In this document: in pieces, positions 32,283 through 40,991 of the stretch
How positions within the stretch are numbered: the stretch's first letter is position 1
Layout of the letters: each line of letters begins with the position of its first letter
Assembly: GCF_011045035.1 (NCBI RefSeq)
Contig: NZ_JAALAA010000013.1
Location: 62,001-126,000 of the forward strand
Length of the DNA stretch: 64,000 nt
Source of the DNA: Nocardioides turkmenicus
Lineage (GTDB): Bacteria > Actinomycetota > Actinomycetes > Propionibacteriales > Nocardioidaceae
Reading direction: 5' to 3'
The notes under the pieces: generated by a model
Databases searched by the model: none
What the model saw: only the letters and a program-made list of their open reading frames with translations
Told to the model about the DNA's origin: nothing
Position numbers and translations under genes: made by a program

Positions 32283-32291
32283 GGCCAGAAC

Positions 32292-32305
32292 TGTAACGCG
32301 TTCTA
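32292..32305. promoter_or_regulatory. KstR operator for the chsE-chsH-ltp2 operon
   Basis: TGTAACGCGTTCTA fits TnnAACnnGTTnnA exactly, with one half-site (TGTAAC) differing from the usual TAGAAC. It lies 9 bp upstream of the ACAD start codon. Confidence 0.85.
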
Positions 32306-32343
32306 GTTTCACTGTCACCGCCCGTCCCAGGACGAGCGACGGA

Positions 32344-34953
32344 TCACGGGGTGTCGAGCTGTGCTCCCGAGCCCACGCCGGCCAGACCGATCGCCTCGGT
32401 GTGGAAGCTGAACCGGGAGACCTCCCCCACCCACGGCCGGAAGTCGCGGACCAGGGTCGGCGGATCCTCGATCGAGGTCTTCTGCTTGACCACCATCGAG
32501 ATCCGCAACCAGGCGGCGCAGGTCTCGCACGGACCGACCGCCTCCTGCCGGCCACGGCCGTGACGGCCCTGGGGATCGCGCAGGTGTCGCGTCTGCAGGG
32601 CGTCGACCAGCTCGGTCAGGTCGCTGTCCTGGTGGTCGGTCTTCAGCATCTCCCCGAGCAGCTCCGAGCCCTGGCGGGGAGCGCCGACCAGGATCGCCAG
32701 CAGCATGGCCGCGGCCCGCCGGTCGCCGTGCACGTCGTCGCCGAGCATCTCGGTCTCACCCTCCATCCGCAGGCTCGTGGTGAGCCGGAGCAGCTGGTAG
32801 AGGTTCAAGAACCGCTTCACCGCCCGCGGTGTCTGCTGACCTGCGGCGAGCGGCCGCAGGTAGTCCCACTCGCGCGGGGTCACGGTCAACGGGTGCGCGG
32901 GCGGCTCCTCGGTGCTCGCCGGACCGCCTCCGCCCGGGCGACCTCCCGATGTCGCCGCGGGCTCGGCTCGTGGCGGCATCGGGTCGACCAGCTCCTTCTG
33001 GTTGACCAGGCTGGTGAAGTAGTCCTCGGCGTTGGTCGCGTTCATCGGCCGCAGGGCGTACGGGATCTGGAAGACCTTGTCCAAGAACTCCAGCGGGTCG
33101 CCGATCTCGGTGCGCAGCCGGCCCGCGACCTCGGCCTTCTCCAGGTCGATCGCCGCGACCGGCTCCAGGTCCCACATGGCGCGCCGAAGCCAGCGCGGGT
33201 CGATGCTGACCACGATCACGAAGAGGCTCGTGGCCTGGAGCAGGTTGAGCGTGTGCAGCACCTCCACGACGCGCTCCGGACGGCAGCGGTCGAGGTCGTC
33301 GACGTGCAGGACGATCCGCTTGAGCCGCAGCGGGTCGCGTGTGCTGCCGTCGTTGCGGACCGCCTCGGCGAGCTCCTCGAACTGGCGCTGCAGCACGCCG
33401 ACGATGCCCAGCTGCGCATCCCGCTCGGCCGCACGCTCCGGGTCACGCAGGATCGTCTCCAGGTCCGCGACGACCTTCGTCGTCGCCGATCCCTCCGTCT
33501 TGGCCAGCTCGTCGTCGAGCCGCTCCAGCTCGGCGTCGACACCGGCCGCGACGAAGCCGACCAGCCAGGTCGAGCCCGACGCGATCTTGCGGCGGATCGC
33601 ACGTTGCTTGGGAAGGCCCTCCAGGGCGGCCGCGGCGAGTCCGATCACAGCCAGCAGCGCGGGCTGGCTCCGGATCAGCCCCTCGAGCCAGGCCCGGGTC
33701 CCTTCCAGGGCCTGCAGGCCCCAGGCGTCCCAGGCCACCATCCCGATGACGGCGGCGACAAGGGCGGCCGCGTTGAACATCAGCGCGAACCGCATCACTC
33801 GGTGGTTGCGCCCGAAGAGCAGGTTCGGAAGCGTACGCAGCGCCAGCATCGTCGCGCGTGGGCGCTGGATGACGGAGTTGGTGCGCAGCTCGTCCTGGGT
33901 CTTCTCCAGCCGCTGCCGCGCGGCGGTCAGTGCGGTCCGGTCGGCGAGCTGCTCCTTGTAGGAGCCCTCGCCGTTCGTGCCCGGACGGCTGCGCTTGAGG
34001 TCCTGGTCCTCCAGGTAGCGCTTGAGCGACTCGAAGATCGCCCGCGACATGCCGACCATCACGTGGGTGTCGCTGTAGTGCCACGGGTTGAACTCGACGA
34101 CGTCGACGCTGGTGTGGAAGTTGTCGTCGTCCTTGTCGGGGAGCTCGACCTCGACCTTGTGCTTGAGCAACCGCATGAAGGTCGACTTGCCGCCGCCCCA
34201 GGGAGCCATCAGCGCGATCGAGAGCGGCGGCTGGGTCGACCGGGCTGCGATCATCCGGCCGAGAGCGTCGACGTCGCGGTCGATGCCGAGCAGGTCGGCC
34301 GAGGCGGCCCCGTCCTCCAGCGGCACCGCGTGACGCCGGCCCGGCGGCCGCATGACGGGGCGCTCGACCGGCTTGCTGCCGTCGTCCCCGATGTCGTTGT
34401 GGCGATGGTCGATCGCGTCCCGGGCCCAGTCGCGCAGACGCAGGGCACGGTCGGTGTAGCGGTCGTAGCGGCCACGCAGCCGGCGGGAGACCTCGTAGTT
34501 CTTCTCGTAGTGCTTCAGCGCGGCGTTGAGCTGGTGGGTGTCGGCGAGGACGTTGGCCAGGTCCTGCCGGGCCCAGATCTCCTCGATGGTGTCCTCGCGA
34601 GCCGCCGCCAGGTGCTGCTCGTAGAGCTCGATCTCGCGGGCTTCGTTCAGGTAGTTCCGGTAGGCCTCGCCGAGCTCGGCTCGGGCCGCCCGCGCCTGCC
34701 AGCTGAACCCGCCCTCCTCGCGCTCGGTCTCCCGGAGGTGGTCCTCGAACACCTTCACGTAGCCCAGCGAACCGCCACCGTCGCGAGAACGCAGGATCGC
34801 CAGCGCGAGCTGCCGCCTCGCCACGCGGGCGTCCTCGTGGAACGGCCCGACCTGCCTGATGGTCTGCTCCAGGATGTAGCGCAGCGAGGCGATGCCTCCG
34901 TCAGCGCTCTGTCCCGGATCGTCCCCTCCGCTCGCCGCGGCGTTCTCGCTCAC
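32344..34953 (-). CDS. KAP-family P-loop NTPase with TPR-like N-terminus
   Basis: The 869-residue protein has an N-terminal helical region with TPR-like repeats (AEDTIEEIWARQDLANVLAD; residues about 20-170), Walker A APWGGGKSTFMRLL near residue 250, and the KAP hallmark Walker B IVLHVDDLDRCRPERVVEVL near 550. Two hydrophobic segments (about 388-410 and 425-445) are inserted between the Walker motifs, as in membrane-associated KAP proteins. Members act at the inner membrane face and include phage-exclusion proteins such as PifA. No partner gene is adjacent. It interrupts the steroid cluster and has no KstR site of its own. Confidence 0.85.
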   Translation of the reverse strand: MSENAAASGGDDPGQSADGGIASLRYILEQTIRQVGPFHEDARVARRQLALAILRSRDGGGSLGYVKVFEDHLRETEREEGGFSWQARAARAELGEAYRNYLNEAREIELYEQHLAAAREDTIEEIWARQDLANVLADTHQLNAALKHYEKNYEVSRRLRGRYDRYTDRALRLRDWARDAIDHRHNDIGDDGSKPVERPVMRPPGRRHAVPLEDGAASADLLGIDRDVDALGRMIAARSTQPPLSIALMAPWGGGKSTFMRLLKHKVEVELPDKDDDNFHTSVDVVEFNPWHYSDTHVMVGMSRAIFESLKRYLEDQDLKRSRPGTNGEGSYKEQLADRTALTAARQRLEKTQDELRTNSVIQRPRATMLALRTLPNLLFGRNHRVMRFALMFNAAALVAAVIGMVAWDAWGLQALEGTRAWLEGLIRSQPALLAVIGLAAAALEGLPKQRAIRRKIASGSTWLVGFVAAGVDAELERLDDELAKTEGSATTKVVADLETILRDPERAAERDAQLGIVGVLQRQFEELAEAVRNDGSTRDPLRLKRIVLHVDDLDRCRPERVVEVLHTLNLLQATSLFVIVVSIDPRWLRRAMWDLEPVAAIDLEKAEVAGRLRTEIGDPLEFLDKVFQIPYALRPMNATNAEDYFTSLVNQKELVDPMPPRAEPAATSGGRPGGGGPASTEEPPAHPLTVTPREWDYLRPLAAGQQTPRAVKRFLNLYQLLRLTTSLRMEGETEMLGDDVHGDRRAAAMLLAILVGAPRQGSELLGEMLKTDHQDSDLTELVDALQTRHLRDPQGRHGRGRQEAVGPCETCAAWLRISMVVKQKTSIEDPPTLVRDFRPWVGEVSRFSFHTEAIGLAGVGSGAQLDTP

Positions 34954-35032
34954 GCGCTCTCCTGATCGACAGGTGGGTACGCCGCCAGATGCTAGCGGGT
35001 CGGCGACCCCGCTGCCGCGGAAATTCGAGCAC

Positions 35033-37174
35033 CTAGCGCGGCAGCCCCAGGATCTGCTCCGCGGCCACGTTGCGGAGCACCTGGGTGGTGCCTCCGGCGA
35101 TCGAGAGGCAGCGGGTCAGCTGCGACTGGTGCAGGTCCTCGCGGACCTGCGGGTCGTCGGTGACCGCGAGCGGACCGAGCAGGTCGACGACGAGCTCGGA
35201 GGCATCCTGGCGGTTGCGCACCGTCAGCAGCTTGGCGACCGACGACTCCGCGCCCGGCCCGCGGCCGGCGAGCGCCTTGAGCGTGGAGCGGACGCCGAGC
35301 AGAGCACAGACCGTGGAGAGGGCGACCGCATGGCCGACCCTTGCGAGCTCCGCGTCACCCCGGCCGCCGGCGAGCGCAACCGCCCGCTCGACGCTGCCAC
35401 CGAGGTTGGTCGAGGCCATCGCGACCCGCTCGTTGGCCAGCGTCGTACGGGCCAGGCGCCAGCCGCCGTCGACCTCGCCGACCACGAGCTCGTCGGGCAC
35501 GAACACGCCGTCGAGGAAGACCTCGTTGAAGAGGGCGTCACCGGTCAGCTCGCGCAGCGGACGCACGTCGATCCCTTCGCTGCGCATGTCCACGAGGAAG
35601 TAGGTGATGCCCTTGTGCTTGGGGACGTCGGGGTTCGTACGCGCCAGGCAGATCGCCCAGTCGGCCTCGGCCGCCAGCGAGGTCCACACCTTCTGCCCGG
35701 TCAGCCGCCAGCCGCCTTCGACCCGCTCGGCACGAGTGGACAGCGAGGCCAGATCGGAGCCGGCGCCGGGCTCGCTGAAGAGCTGGCACCAGACGATCGC
35801 GCCGCGCAGCGAGGCGTGGACGAACCGCTCGCGCTGGGCGTCGGTGCCGTGCCTGAGGATGGTCGGCACGGCCCACCCGGCGATCTTGATGTCGGGCCGG
35901 GCCACCCCCGCCGCCGCGAGCTCCTCGTCGATGACGAGCTGCTCGACCGGCCCGGCACCGAGACCGTACGGAGCCGGCCAGTGCGGCGCCAGATAGCCGG
36001 CCTCGACGAGCGCGTCCCGGCGCTCGGCCTCCGGACGGGCGGCGATCGCGGCGACCGTCTCGCGCACCCGGGGACGTACGTCCTGGTCCTGGCCGTCGAG
36101 GTCGACCCGGACCGAGCGGCGGGTGCCGGCGACCGCATGCCGGGCGAGGGCGACCGCGTGGGCGTCGCCGGCACCGAGGAGACTGCGCAGAGCGACCGCG
36201 CGGCGCAGGTAGAGGTGGGCGTCGTGCTCGAAGGTGAAGCCGATGCCGCCGAGGACCTGGATGCAGTCCTGCGCCGCCCGGACCGCGCCGTCGAGCGCGG
36301 TGACGCCCGCGACCTCCGCCGCGAAGGCCCACTGGTCGGCGTCGCCACCCTCGGACAGCGCGGTCTCGGCCGAGGCGGCCGCGTCCCAGGCCGTCGCGGC
36401 GACCGCCTCGGCCGTCTCCAGCATCTGCGCGCAGAGGTGCTTGATCGCCTGGAACGACCCGATCGGAGCGCCGAACTGCTCGCGCACCTTGGCGTACTCG
36501 ACCGCCGTGGTCAGGCACCACTGCGCGATCCCGGAGGCCTCCGCGGCGGCGAGCGTGAGTGCCGTACGCCGCACCGCGGCGCCGCTCAGGCCGGGGACCT
36601 CGACGGCCTCGCCGGCGTCGATGTCGACCTGCACCTCGGCGACCCGCCGGGTCAGATCGGGGCCTACCTGGGGACGTACGTCGACCTGCTCCGCCCCGAG
36701 GACGAACCAGCGCTCCGCGCCGTCACGGTCCCGGGCGCCGACCAGCAGGTGGGCCGTTCCTCCGCCGTCGTAGACGACCGGAACGGTGCCCGCGAGACGC
36801 TCCCCGACCTCGAGGACCGGGTCGAGCGCCATCCCGCATCCCCCAGCGGTGACGGCCGCGACGACGTCGTCGAGCTGCGCCGCGCCTGCGTGAAAGGCGG
36901 CCACCGCGCTGCCGAGGAGCGGACCCGGAAGCAGCTCGTGGGCGCAGGCCTCGAGCGCGACCGCGGCGTCCAGCAGCGTGCCGCCGCCACCGTTCGGCTC
37001 GGGCGCCGCGATGCCGGCGACACCGTACTCCTCGACACCTCGCCACACCTCGTCGAAGTCCGCGGAGGCGGTGCCCTCGGCGGCCCGCGCCAGCGCGATC
37101 CCACCCAGGCCCTTCGCCCAGTCGCGCAGGCTCTCGCTGAGGGCTTGGTGTTCGTCGGTGATGCCGATCGGCAC
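35033..37174 (-). CDS. fadE34: FadE34 (ChsE3) steroid side-chain acyl-CoA dehydrogenase
   Basis: A 713-residue fused ACAD of two domains, matching M. tuberculosis FadE34 (711 residues), which acts on the C24 bile-acid-like CoA ester. Domain landmarks: REQFGAPIGSFQAIKHLCAQ and LGGIGFTFEHDAHLYLRRA in the N-terminal half; FSEPGAGSDLASLSTRAERV, GQKVWTSLAAEADWAICLAR and IAGGTTQVLRNVAAEQILGL in the C-terminal half. It is divergent from kstR with two operators between, the same arrangement as Rv3573c-Rv3574. ATG 37174 is used. Confidence 0.92.
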   Translation of the reverse strand: MPIGITDEHQALSESLRDWAKGLGGIALARAAEGTASADFDEVWRGVEEYGVAGIAAPEPNGGGGTLLDAAVALEACAHELLPGPLLGSAVAAFHAGAAQLDDVVAAVTAGGCGMALDPVLEVGERLAGTVPVVYDGGGTAHLLVGARDRDGAERWFVLGAEQVDVRPQVGPDLTRRVAEVQVDIDAGEAVEVPGLSGAAVRRTALTLAAAEASGIAQWCLTTAVEYAKVREQFGAPIGSFQAIKHLCAQMLETAEAVAATAWDAAASAETALSEGGDADQWAFAAEVAGVTALDGAVRAAQDCIQVLGGIGFTFEHDAHLYLRRAVALRSLLGAGDAHAVALARHAVAGTRRSVRVDLDGQDQDVRPRVRETVAAIAARPEAERRDALVEAGYLAPHWPAPYGLGAGPVEQLVIDEELAAAGVARPDIKIAGWAVPTILRHGTDAQRERFVHASLRGAIVWCQLFSEPGAGSDLASLSTRAERVEGGWRLTGQKVWTSLAAEADWAICLARTNPDVPKHKGITYFLVDMRSEGIDVRPLRELTGDALFNEVFLDGVFVPDELVVGEVDGGWRLARTTLANERVAMASTNLGGSVERAVALAGGRGDAELARVGHAVALSTVCALLGVRSTLKALAGRGPGAESSVAKLLTVRNRQDASELVVDLLGPLAVTDDPQVREDLHQSQLTRCLSIAGGTTQVLRNVAAEQILGLPR

Positions 37175-37220
37175 AGGGACCTCCTACTATTTCCGCGGCC
37201 TTCTGGAATAGAGACTGATG

Positions 37221-37234
37221 TAGAACGTGTTGCA
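37221..37234. promoter_or_regulatory. KstR operator (fadE34 side)
   Basis: TAGAACGTGTTGCA fits TnnAACnnGTTnnA exactly. It lies 47 bp upstream of fadE34. Confidence 0.85.
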
Positions 37235-37249
37235 AGTCTAGACTCACGA

Positions 37250-37263
37250 AGGAACGTGTTTCA
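37250..37263. promoter_or_regulatory. KstR operator with one mismatch (kstR side)
   Basis: AGGAACGTGTTTCA keeps AACnnGTT and the last A but has A in place of the first T. It is 15 bp from the first site and 73 bp upstream of kstR; two close operators fit autoregulation of kstR together with control of fadE34. Confidence 0.7.
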
Positions 37264-37335
37264 CTCCCAGGTGCCGATGCGGTTAGCCTGGAAACCACAG
37301 ATCGAGATCCGGTCATAGTCCTAGGGGGACAACCA

Positions 37336-37971
37336 GTGACGTCCGTCAGCGCGGAGCCGCGCAACACCGATGGCCCCACCCCGGCCACCGCACCCACCGG
37401 TGGGTCCGCGGCCCAGCGAGAGCGCCGGCGGCGCATCCTCGATGCCACGATCACGCTCGCTGCCGAGGGCGGCTTCGACGCCGTCCAAATGCGGGCCGTC
37501 GCCGAGCAGGCCGAGGTCGCGCTCGGCACCCTCTACCGCTACTTCCCCTCGAAGATCCACCTGCTGGTCTCCGCCCTGGCGCGCGAGTTCACCAAGGACG
37601 TCGAGCGCTCCGCCGTCCGCGCGACCCCGGGCGACACCGCTCACGAGCGGATCATGTACGTCCTCAACCGCCGCACCCGCGCCCTGCAGAAGCAGCCGAA
37701 GCTCACCGAGGCCCTGGTCCGCGCCTTCATGTTCGCCGACCAGTCGGTGACCGGCGAGATCCACGAGGTCGGCACCAGCCTGACCACCGTCATCGCACGC
37801 GCCATGCACGGCGCCCCCGACCACGGAGAGGTCACCGAGGAGGAGGCCGCCATCATCCGGATCATCTCCGACGTATGGCTCTCCGCCCTCATCTCCTGGG
37901 TCACCGGCCGCATGGACGAGCAGGACGTCGAGAAGTCGATCGACGTCGCCGTACGCCTCCTGCTGCGCTGA
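37336..37971 (+). CDS. kstR: KstR, TetR-family repressor of cholesterol catabolism
   Basis: The 211-residue TetR protein has the HTH RRRRILDATITLAAEGGFDAVQ...LGTLYRYFPSK (residues about 29-75) and the KstR-specific ligand domain: HERIMYVLNRRTRALQKQPK, ALVRAFMFADQSVTGEIHEV, IRIISDVWLSALISWVTGR. KstR is released from DNA by 3-oxo-4-cholestenoyl-CoA-type ligands. The GTG start follows AGGGGGA. It is divergent from fadE34 and very probably acts on all nine sites listed here. Confidence 0.94.
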   Translation: MTSVSAEPRNTDGPTPATAPTGGSAAQRERRRRILDATITLAAEGGFDAVQMRAVAEQAEVALGTLYRYFPSKIHLLVSALAREFTKDVERSAVRATPGDTAHERIMYVLNRRTRALQKQPKLTEALVRAFMFADQSVTGEIHEVGTSLTTVIARAMHGAPDHGEVTEEEAAIIRIISDVWLSALISWVTGRMDEQDVEKSIDVAVRLLLR

Positions 37972-37997
37972 CCCTGGATCTCACCGGCACTCCGGTC

Positions 37998-38071
37998 GGC
38001 CGAGGCGTCACCTACGTCGGCCGAGTCGGCAGCCCGCTGACGTGTCGAACGACGTACCTGACGCCTCGGCC
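37998..38071. terminator. Inverted-repeat terminator between kstR and a convergent gene
   Basis: The arms 37998-38019 and 38050-38071 begin GGCCGAGGCGTCA and pair at 20 of 22 positions around a 30-base loop that contains another GCCGAGTCGGC-like dyad. It lies in the convergent gap, 26 bp after the kstR stop, so it should stop transcription from both sides. Confidence 0.65.
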
Positions 38072-38091
38072 TGCCTTGGCGACCACTCGAC

Positions 38092-38970
38092 CTAGTTGCA
38101 ATCGGCCGGCTTCTTGGACGCGGACGCCTCCTCAGGCGTCATCGCGCGGCTGTTGCAGGCCTCCGCCCAGATGAGCTCGTAGGGGAGGTCTTCGCCGTAA
38201 CCTGTGATCGCGAACGGGCGGTCGCCGGGGGCGTTGATCGTCATCGTCTCGCGCTTGCCGTTGTCGACATAGTCTGCCTCGAGCACCCACTGGCAGGTCT
38301 GCCTCGCGCTGGTCGCCTGAATGGCGATGATCACGGTCTCACCCTTCTCGAGCGTCACCGTGCCGTTGTCGAAGTACGCCGTGCCGTCCTCGACCGAGAT
38401 CAGCTCGGGCGAGCCGGCGTCGATGGCCGTCCTCAGCTCGATCTTGTCGCCCTCGCCCTGCGGGATGTCGTCGACGAGGGTGCCTCGTTCGATCCGCTCA
38501 GTGCATGGGCCCGTCCGCTCGGGGCGCAGGTCGGTGATCACAACCGGGTCGCGGTGGCGGCCGACGAGCGTGACCTCCCATGTCACGCGGCCGGCGGCGT
38601 ACCACTCGTGCTGCGCTTCCCAATCAGGATCGTTGACCTTCTTCCTGGCGTCGGTCATGTCATCGAACTCCACCGCCTCCGGGATCAGCACCGGGCCACT
38701 CATCGGCTGCCGGCGTACGTCCACGACCTTGATGCCGCTGCCCGGCTCGTCCCAACCGTCGGGCAGCAGTCCGGTGACGAGATTCGCCAGACCACTGGTG
38801 AACACCGCGAGCACCGCCGCTGCGATGGCCGCTGAGACGAACAGCACGTGCTTCTTCGTGAACCTCATGATCGACCGCGTGGCGCCCTCGCGCTGCTGAT
38901 CGGACTCCGGCCTGCCCTCCGTCGCATGTGCCATCGCATCCGGGGACTTCTCGGGTGCCTCCTCCTCCAT
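38092..38970 (-). CDS. Single-span membrane protein, unknown function
   Basis: The 292 residues comprise an acidic cytoplasmic stretch of about 40, one membrane helix (KKHVLFVSAAIAAAVLAVFTSG, about 39-60) and a beta-rich extracytoplasmic domain with Cys pairs (GPCTERIERG, SARQTCQWVLEADYV, AEACNSRAMTP). No family is recognised. It overlaps the upstream multi-span membrane protein gene by one base, so the two are co-expressed and may interact. It has no KstR operator. Confidence 0.75.
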   Translation of the reverse strand: MEEEAPEKSPDAMAHATEGRPESDQQREGATRSIMRFTKKHVLFVSAAIAAAVLAVFTSGLANLVTGLLPDGWDEPGSGIKVVDVRRQPMSGPVLIPEAVEFDDMTDARKKVNDPDWEAQHEWYAAGRVTWEVTLVGRHRDPVVITDLRPERTGPCTERIERGTLVDDIPQGEGDKIELRTAIDAGSPELISVEDGTAYFDNGTVTLEKGETVIIAIQATSARQTCQWVLEADYVDNGKRETMTINAPGDRPFAITGYGEDLPYELIWAEACNSRAMTPEEASASKKPADCN

Positions 38971-40136
38971 CAGTCCACACTCCCTTCGAGAACGACGTCA
39001 TCGGGCTCCGCCTCAACCGCGGGGCCGTCTGAGGGCCGGCGAGCCAACGCGACCGCAACGCCGGCGAGCCATCCGAAGCAGGTCGCGAAACGAACCGCAT
39101 CGGTAACGTTGCCCAGCGCGATGTGGTAAGCGAACATGCCGTCATAGGGAGGCGGCAGAACAACGCCCTCTAGCAGTCCCACGACGATGGCGACCACCGC
39201 CACGAGCCCCCAGACCTGCAGCACGACACCGACGACGTTCGGCTTGCCTCCGCCCCGCCAGCGCGCGACCAACAGCAGCACGCAGACCCAGAGGAGCATG
39301 AGGAAGGCGGCCGAGGTCAGTGCGCGCGGAAGCCAGACCGAGGTGTCGAACGTGCCGCTGAGTGAGGTCGGGTCAGCCGGCGCACCGAGTCTGGCGTGGA
39401 GGAACCAGACCAGCCGCACCCATCTGTCCCGCGGCTCACTGAACGCGTCGACATCGGCATCCGGACCGTAGTCCCAGACCAGTCCGCCGACGAGCACCAC
39501 CAGCAGCAGGGGCATCACCGCGCAGGTCGCGACCCAGCGGGCTCCCGTCCTTCCGACAGCGGAGGCCGGCCTACGCCGCCCCTCGGCGGAGTCCGCACCT
39601 TCCCGAAGGGTCGACGCAAGATGGATGAGGAGCGCCACGGTGTACGCCACGAAGCCGCCTACGGCCCCGATGATGATGCCGAGCCAGACGCCGTCGTCCG
39701 ACCACACCGGGACGAAGCTGGCGAACGAATCGGCGTACTCCAACATCCTCGCCGCGTGCAGGACGATGCCGAACAGGTTGGTGAGTCCGCCCGCGATCAG
39801 TGCACCCGCGAGAACTCGCCCGGCGACACCACCCGGAGCCTCGGGACCGTTGCGAAGGATCGTGTAGACGACCGCGACGAGCACCAGCGCGAAGACCACG
39901 GTCGGCCACGCCGACACCGGCGGATCGGTGTGTTCGTACCTGACCATCGTCCCCCAGAGGAACGACACACTGGTCAACAGTTCGGAGACCAGCGCCCCAA
40001 ACCATCCCAGGCCGCGCTCATACCAGATCGAGTACGCTCTGCCGGTCTCGATCGGGACCACCAGCGCGAACAGGTACGCCCATGCGAAGACTGCGAACAC
40101 CGCCATGGTGACGATCGCGCTGCGTCCTCGAGACAA
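38970..40136 (-). CDS. Multi-span membrane protein, unknown function
   Basis: This 388-residue protein has about seven to eight hydrophobic helices (IVTMAVFAVFAWAYLFALVV, TVVFALVLVAVVYTIL, VLAGALIAGGLTNLFGIVLH, LGIIIGAVGGFVAYTVALLI, VATCAVMPLLLVVLVGGLVW, LTSAAFLMLLWVCVLLLVAR, WGLVAVVAIVVGLLEGVVL). The TTG at 40136 is used; an ATG ten codons later (MAVFAVFAW) is also possible. No family is recognised. With the downstream gene it forms a two-gene unit lying between steroid operons. Confidence 0.72.
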   Translation of the reverse strand: MSRGRSAIVTMAVFAVFAWAYLFALVVPIETGRAYSIWYERGLGWFGALVSELLTSVSFLWGTMVRYEHTDPPVSAWPTVVFALVLVAVVYTILRNGPEAPGGVAGRVLAGALIAGGLTNLFGIVLHAARMLEYADSFASFVPVWSDDGVWLGIIIGAVGGFVAYTVALLIHLASTLREGADSAEGRRRPASAVGRTGARWVATCAVMPLLLVVLVGGLVWDYGPDADVDAFSEPRDRWVRLVWFLHARLGAPADPTSLSGTFDTSVWLPRALTSAAFLMLLWVCVLLLVARWRGGGKPNVVGVVLQVWGLVAVVAIVVGLLEGVVLPPPYDGMFAYHIALGNVTDAVRFATCFGWLAGVAVALARRPSDGPAVEAEPDDVVLEGSVD

Positions 40137-40232
40137 TGTTCTGATGGCCTTCGGCTCGTCCCCGCTGACAGAAACCTTCCCGCGGAAGTATGCCGCAGAA
40201 CGACCCTCAGCGTCGCCGACTCGACCGACTCG

Positions 40233-40991
40233 TCAGCCGCCGTACGCGTGGGTGGCGGTGGCGCCGCCGTCGATGGCGATCTCGGCGCCGGTGACGAAGC
40301 CAGACTCGTCGGAGGCGAGGTAGACGTAGAGCGGGGCGATGTCCTCGGGGTGGCCGACGCGCTTGAGTGCCACCTTGGAGCCGCCGAACTCCATCGCGGC
40401 GTCGTCGGCGCCGACGCCGCGGGTCATGGGGGTGTCGATCATGCCGGGATGGACGGAGTTGACCCGGATGCCGCTGGGGCCGAGCTCGAGGGCGGCGGCC
40501 TTGGTCATCCCACGGATCGCGAACTTGGTGGAGGTGTAGCCGGCCACGAACGCCATCCCGGCCAGGCCCTCGATCGAGGAGGCGTTGATGATCGAGCCAC
40601 CGCCGTGCTCCTTCATCGTCGCGATCACCGAGCGCATGCCGAGGAAGCAGCCGAGGGTGTTGACCCGCCACAGCAGCTCGAACTCCTCGACCGGCTGGGT
40701 CAGGATCTCGCCGAAGCGCAGGATGCCGGCGTTGTTGGCGAGCACGTTGACCGGACCGTACGCAGCGCCAGTCTCGGCCACCAGCGACGTCCAGGACTCC
40801 TCCGAGCTCACGTCGTGGTGCACGAAGAGCGCCGACTCCCCCAGCTCCTCGGCGAGCAGCTTGCCGGGCTCGTCGGCCACGTCGGCGATGACCACCTTGG
40901 CGCCCTCGGCGACGAAGGCGCGCGCGATCGCGGCTCCCTGGCCCTGCGCGCCGCCGGTGACGATCGCGATCTTGCCTTCGAGACGTGCCAT
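40233..40991 (-). CDS. SDR-family hydroxysteroid dehydrogenase-like
   Basis: This 252-residue classical short-chain dehydrogenase has the NAD motif TGGAQGQGAAIA (about 11-22), DVADEP at the cofactor-specifying strand end (Asp favours NAD), NNAG, catalytic Ser in INASSIEG and YTSTK. It resembles the 20-beta/3-alpha-hydroxysteroid dehydrogenase type (FabG3). GGAG lies 8 bases before ATG 40991, and this ATG overlaps the hsd4A stop as TGATG. It is the last gene of the KstR-controlled unit from 42578, which supports a steroid substrate. Confidence 0.87.
   Translation of the reverse strand: MARLEGKIAIVTGGAQGQGAAIARAFVAEGAKVVIADVADEPGKLLAEELGESALFVHHDVSSEESWTSLVAETGAAYGPVNVLANNAGILRFGEILTQPVEEFELLWRVNTLGCFLGMRSVIATMKEHGGGSIINASSIEGLAGMAFVAGYTSTKFAIRGMTKAAALELGPSGIRVNSVHPGMIDTPMTRGVGADDAAMEFGGSKVALKRVGHPEDIAPLYVYLASDESGFVTGAEIAIDGGATATHAYGG

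Noticed and set aside
32269-37318. Long plus-strand frames opposite the KAP NTPase and FadE34 genes
   Set aside because: Low-complexity Arg/Gly/Val/Asp composition, no motifs, and each is fully opposite a well-supported gene.
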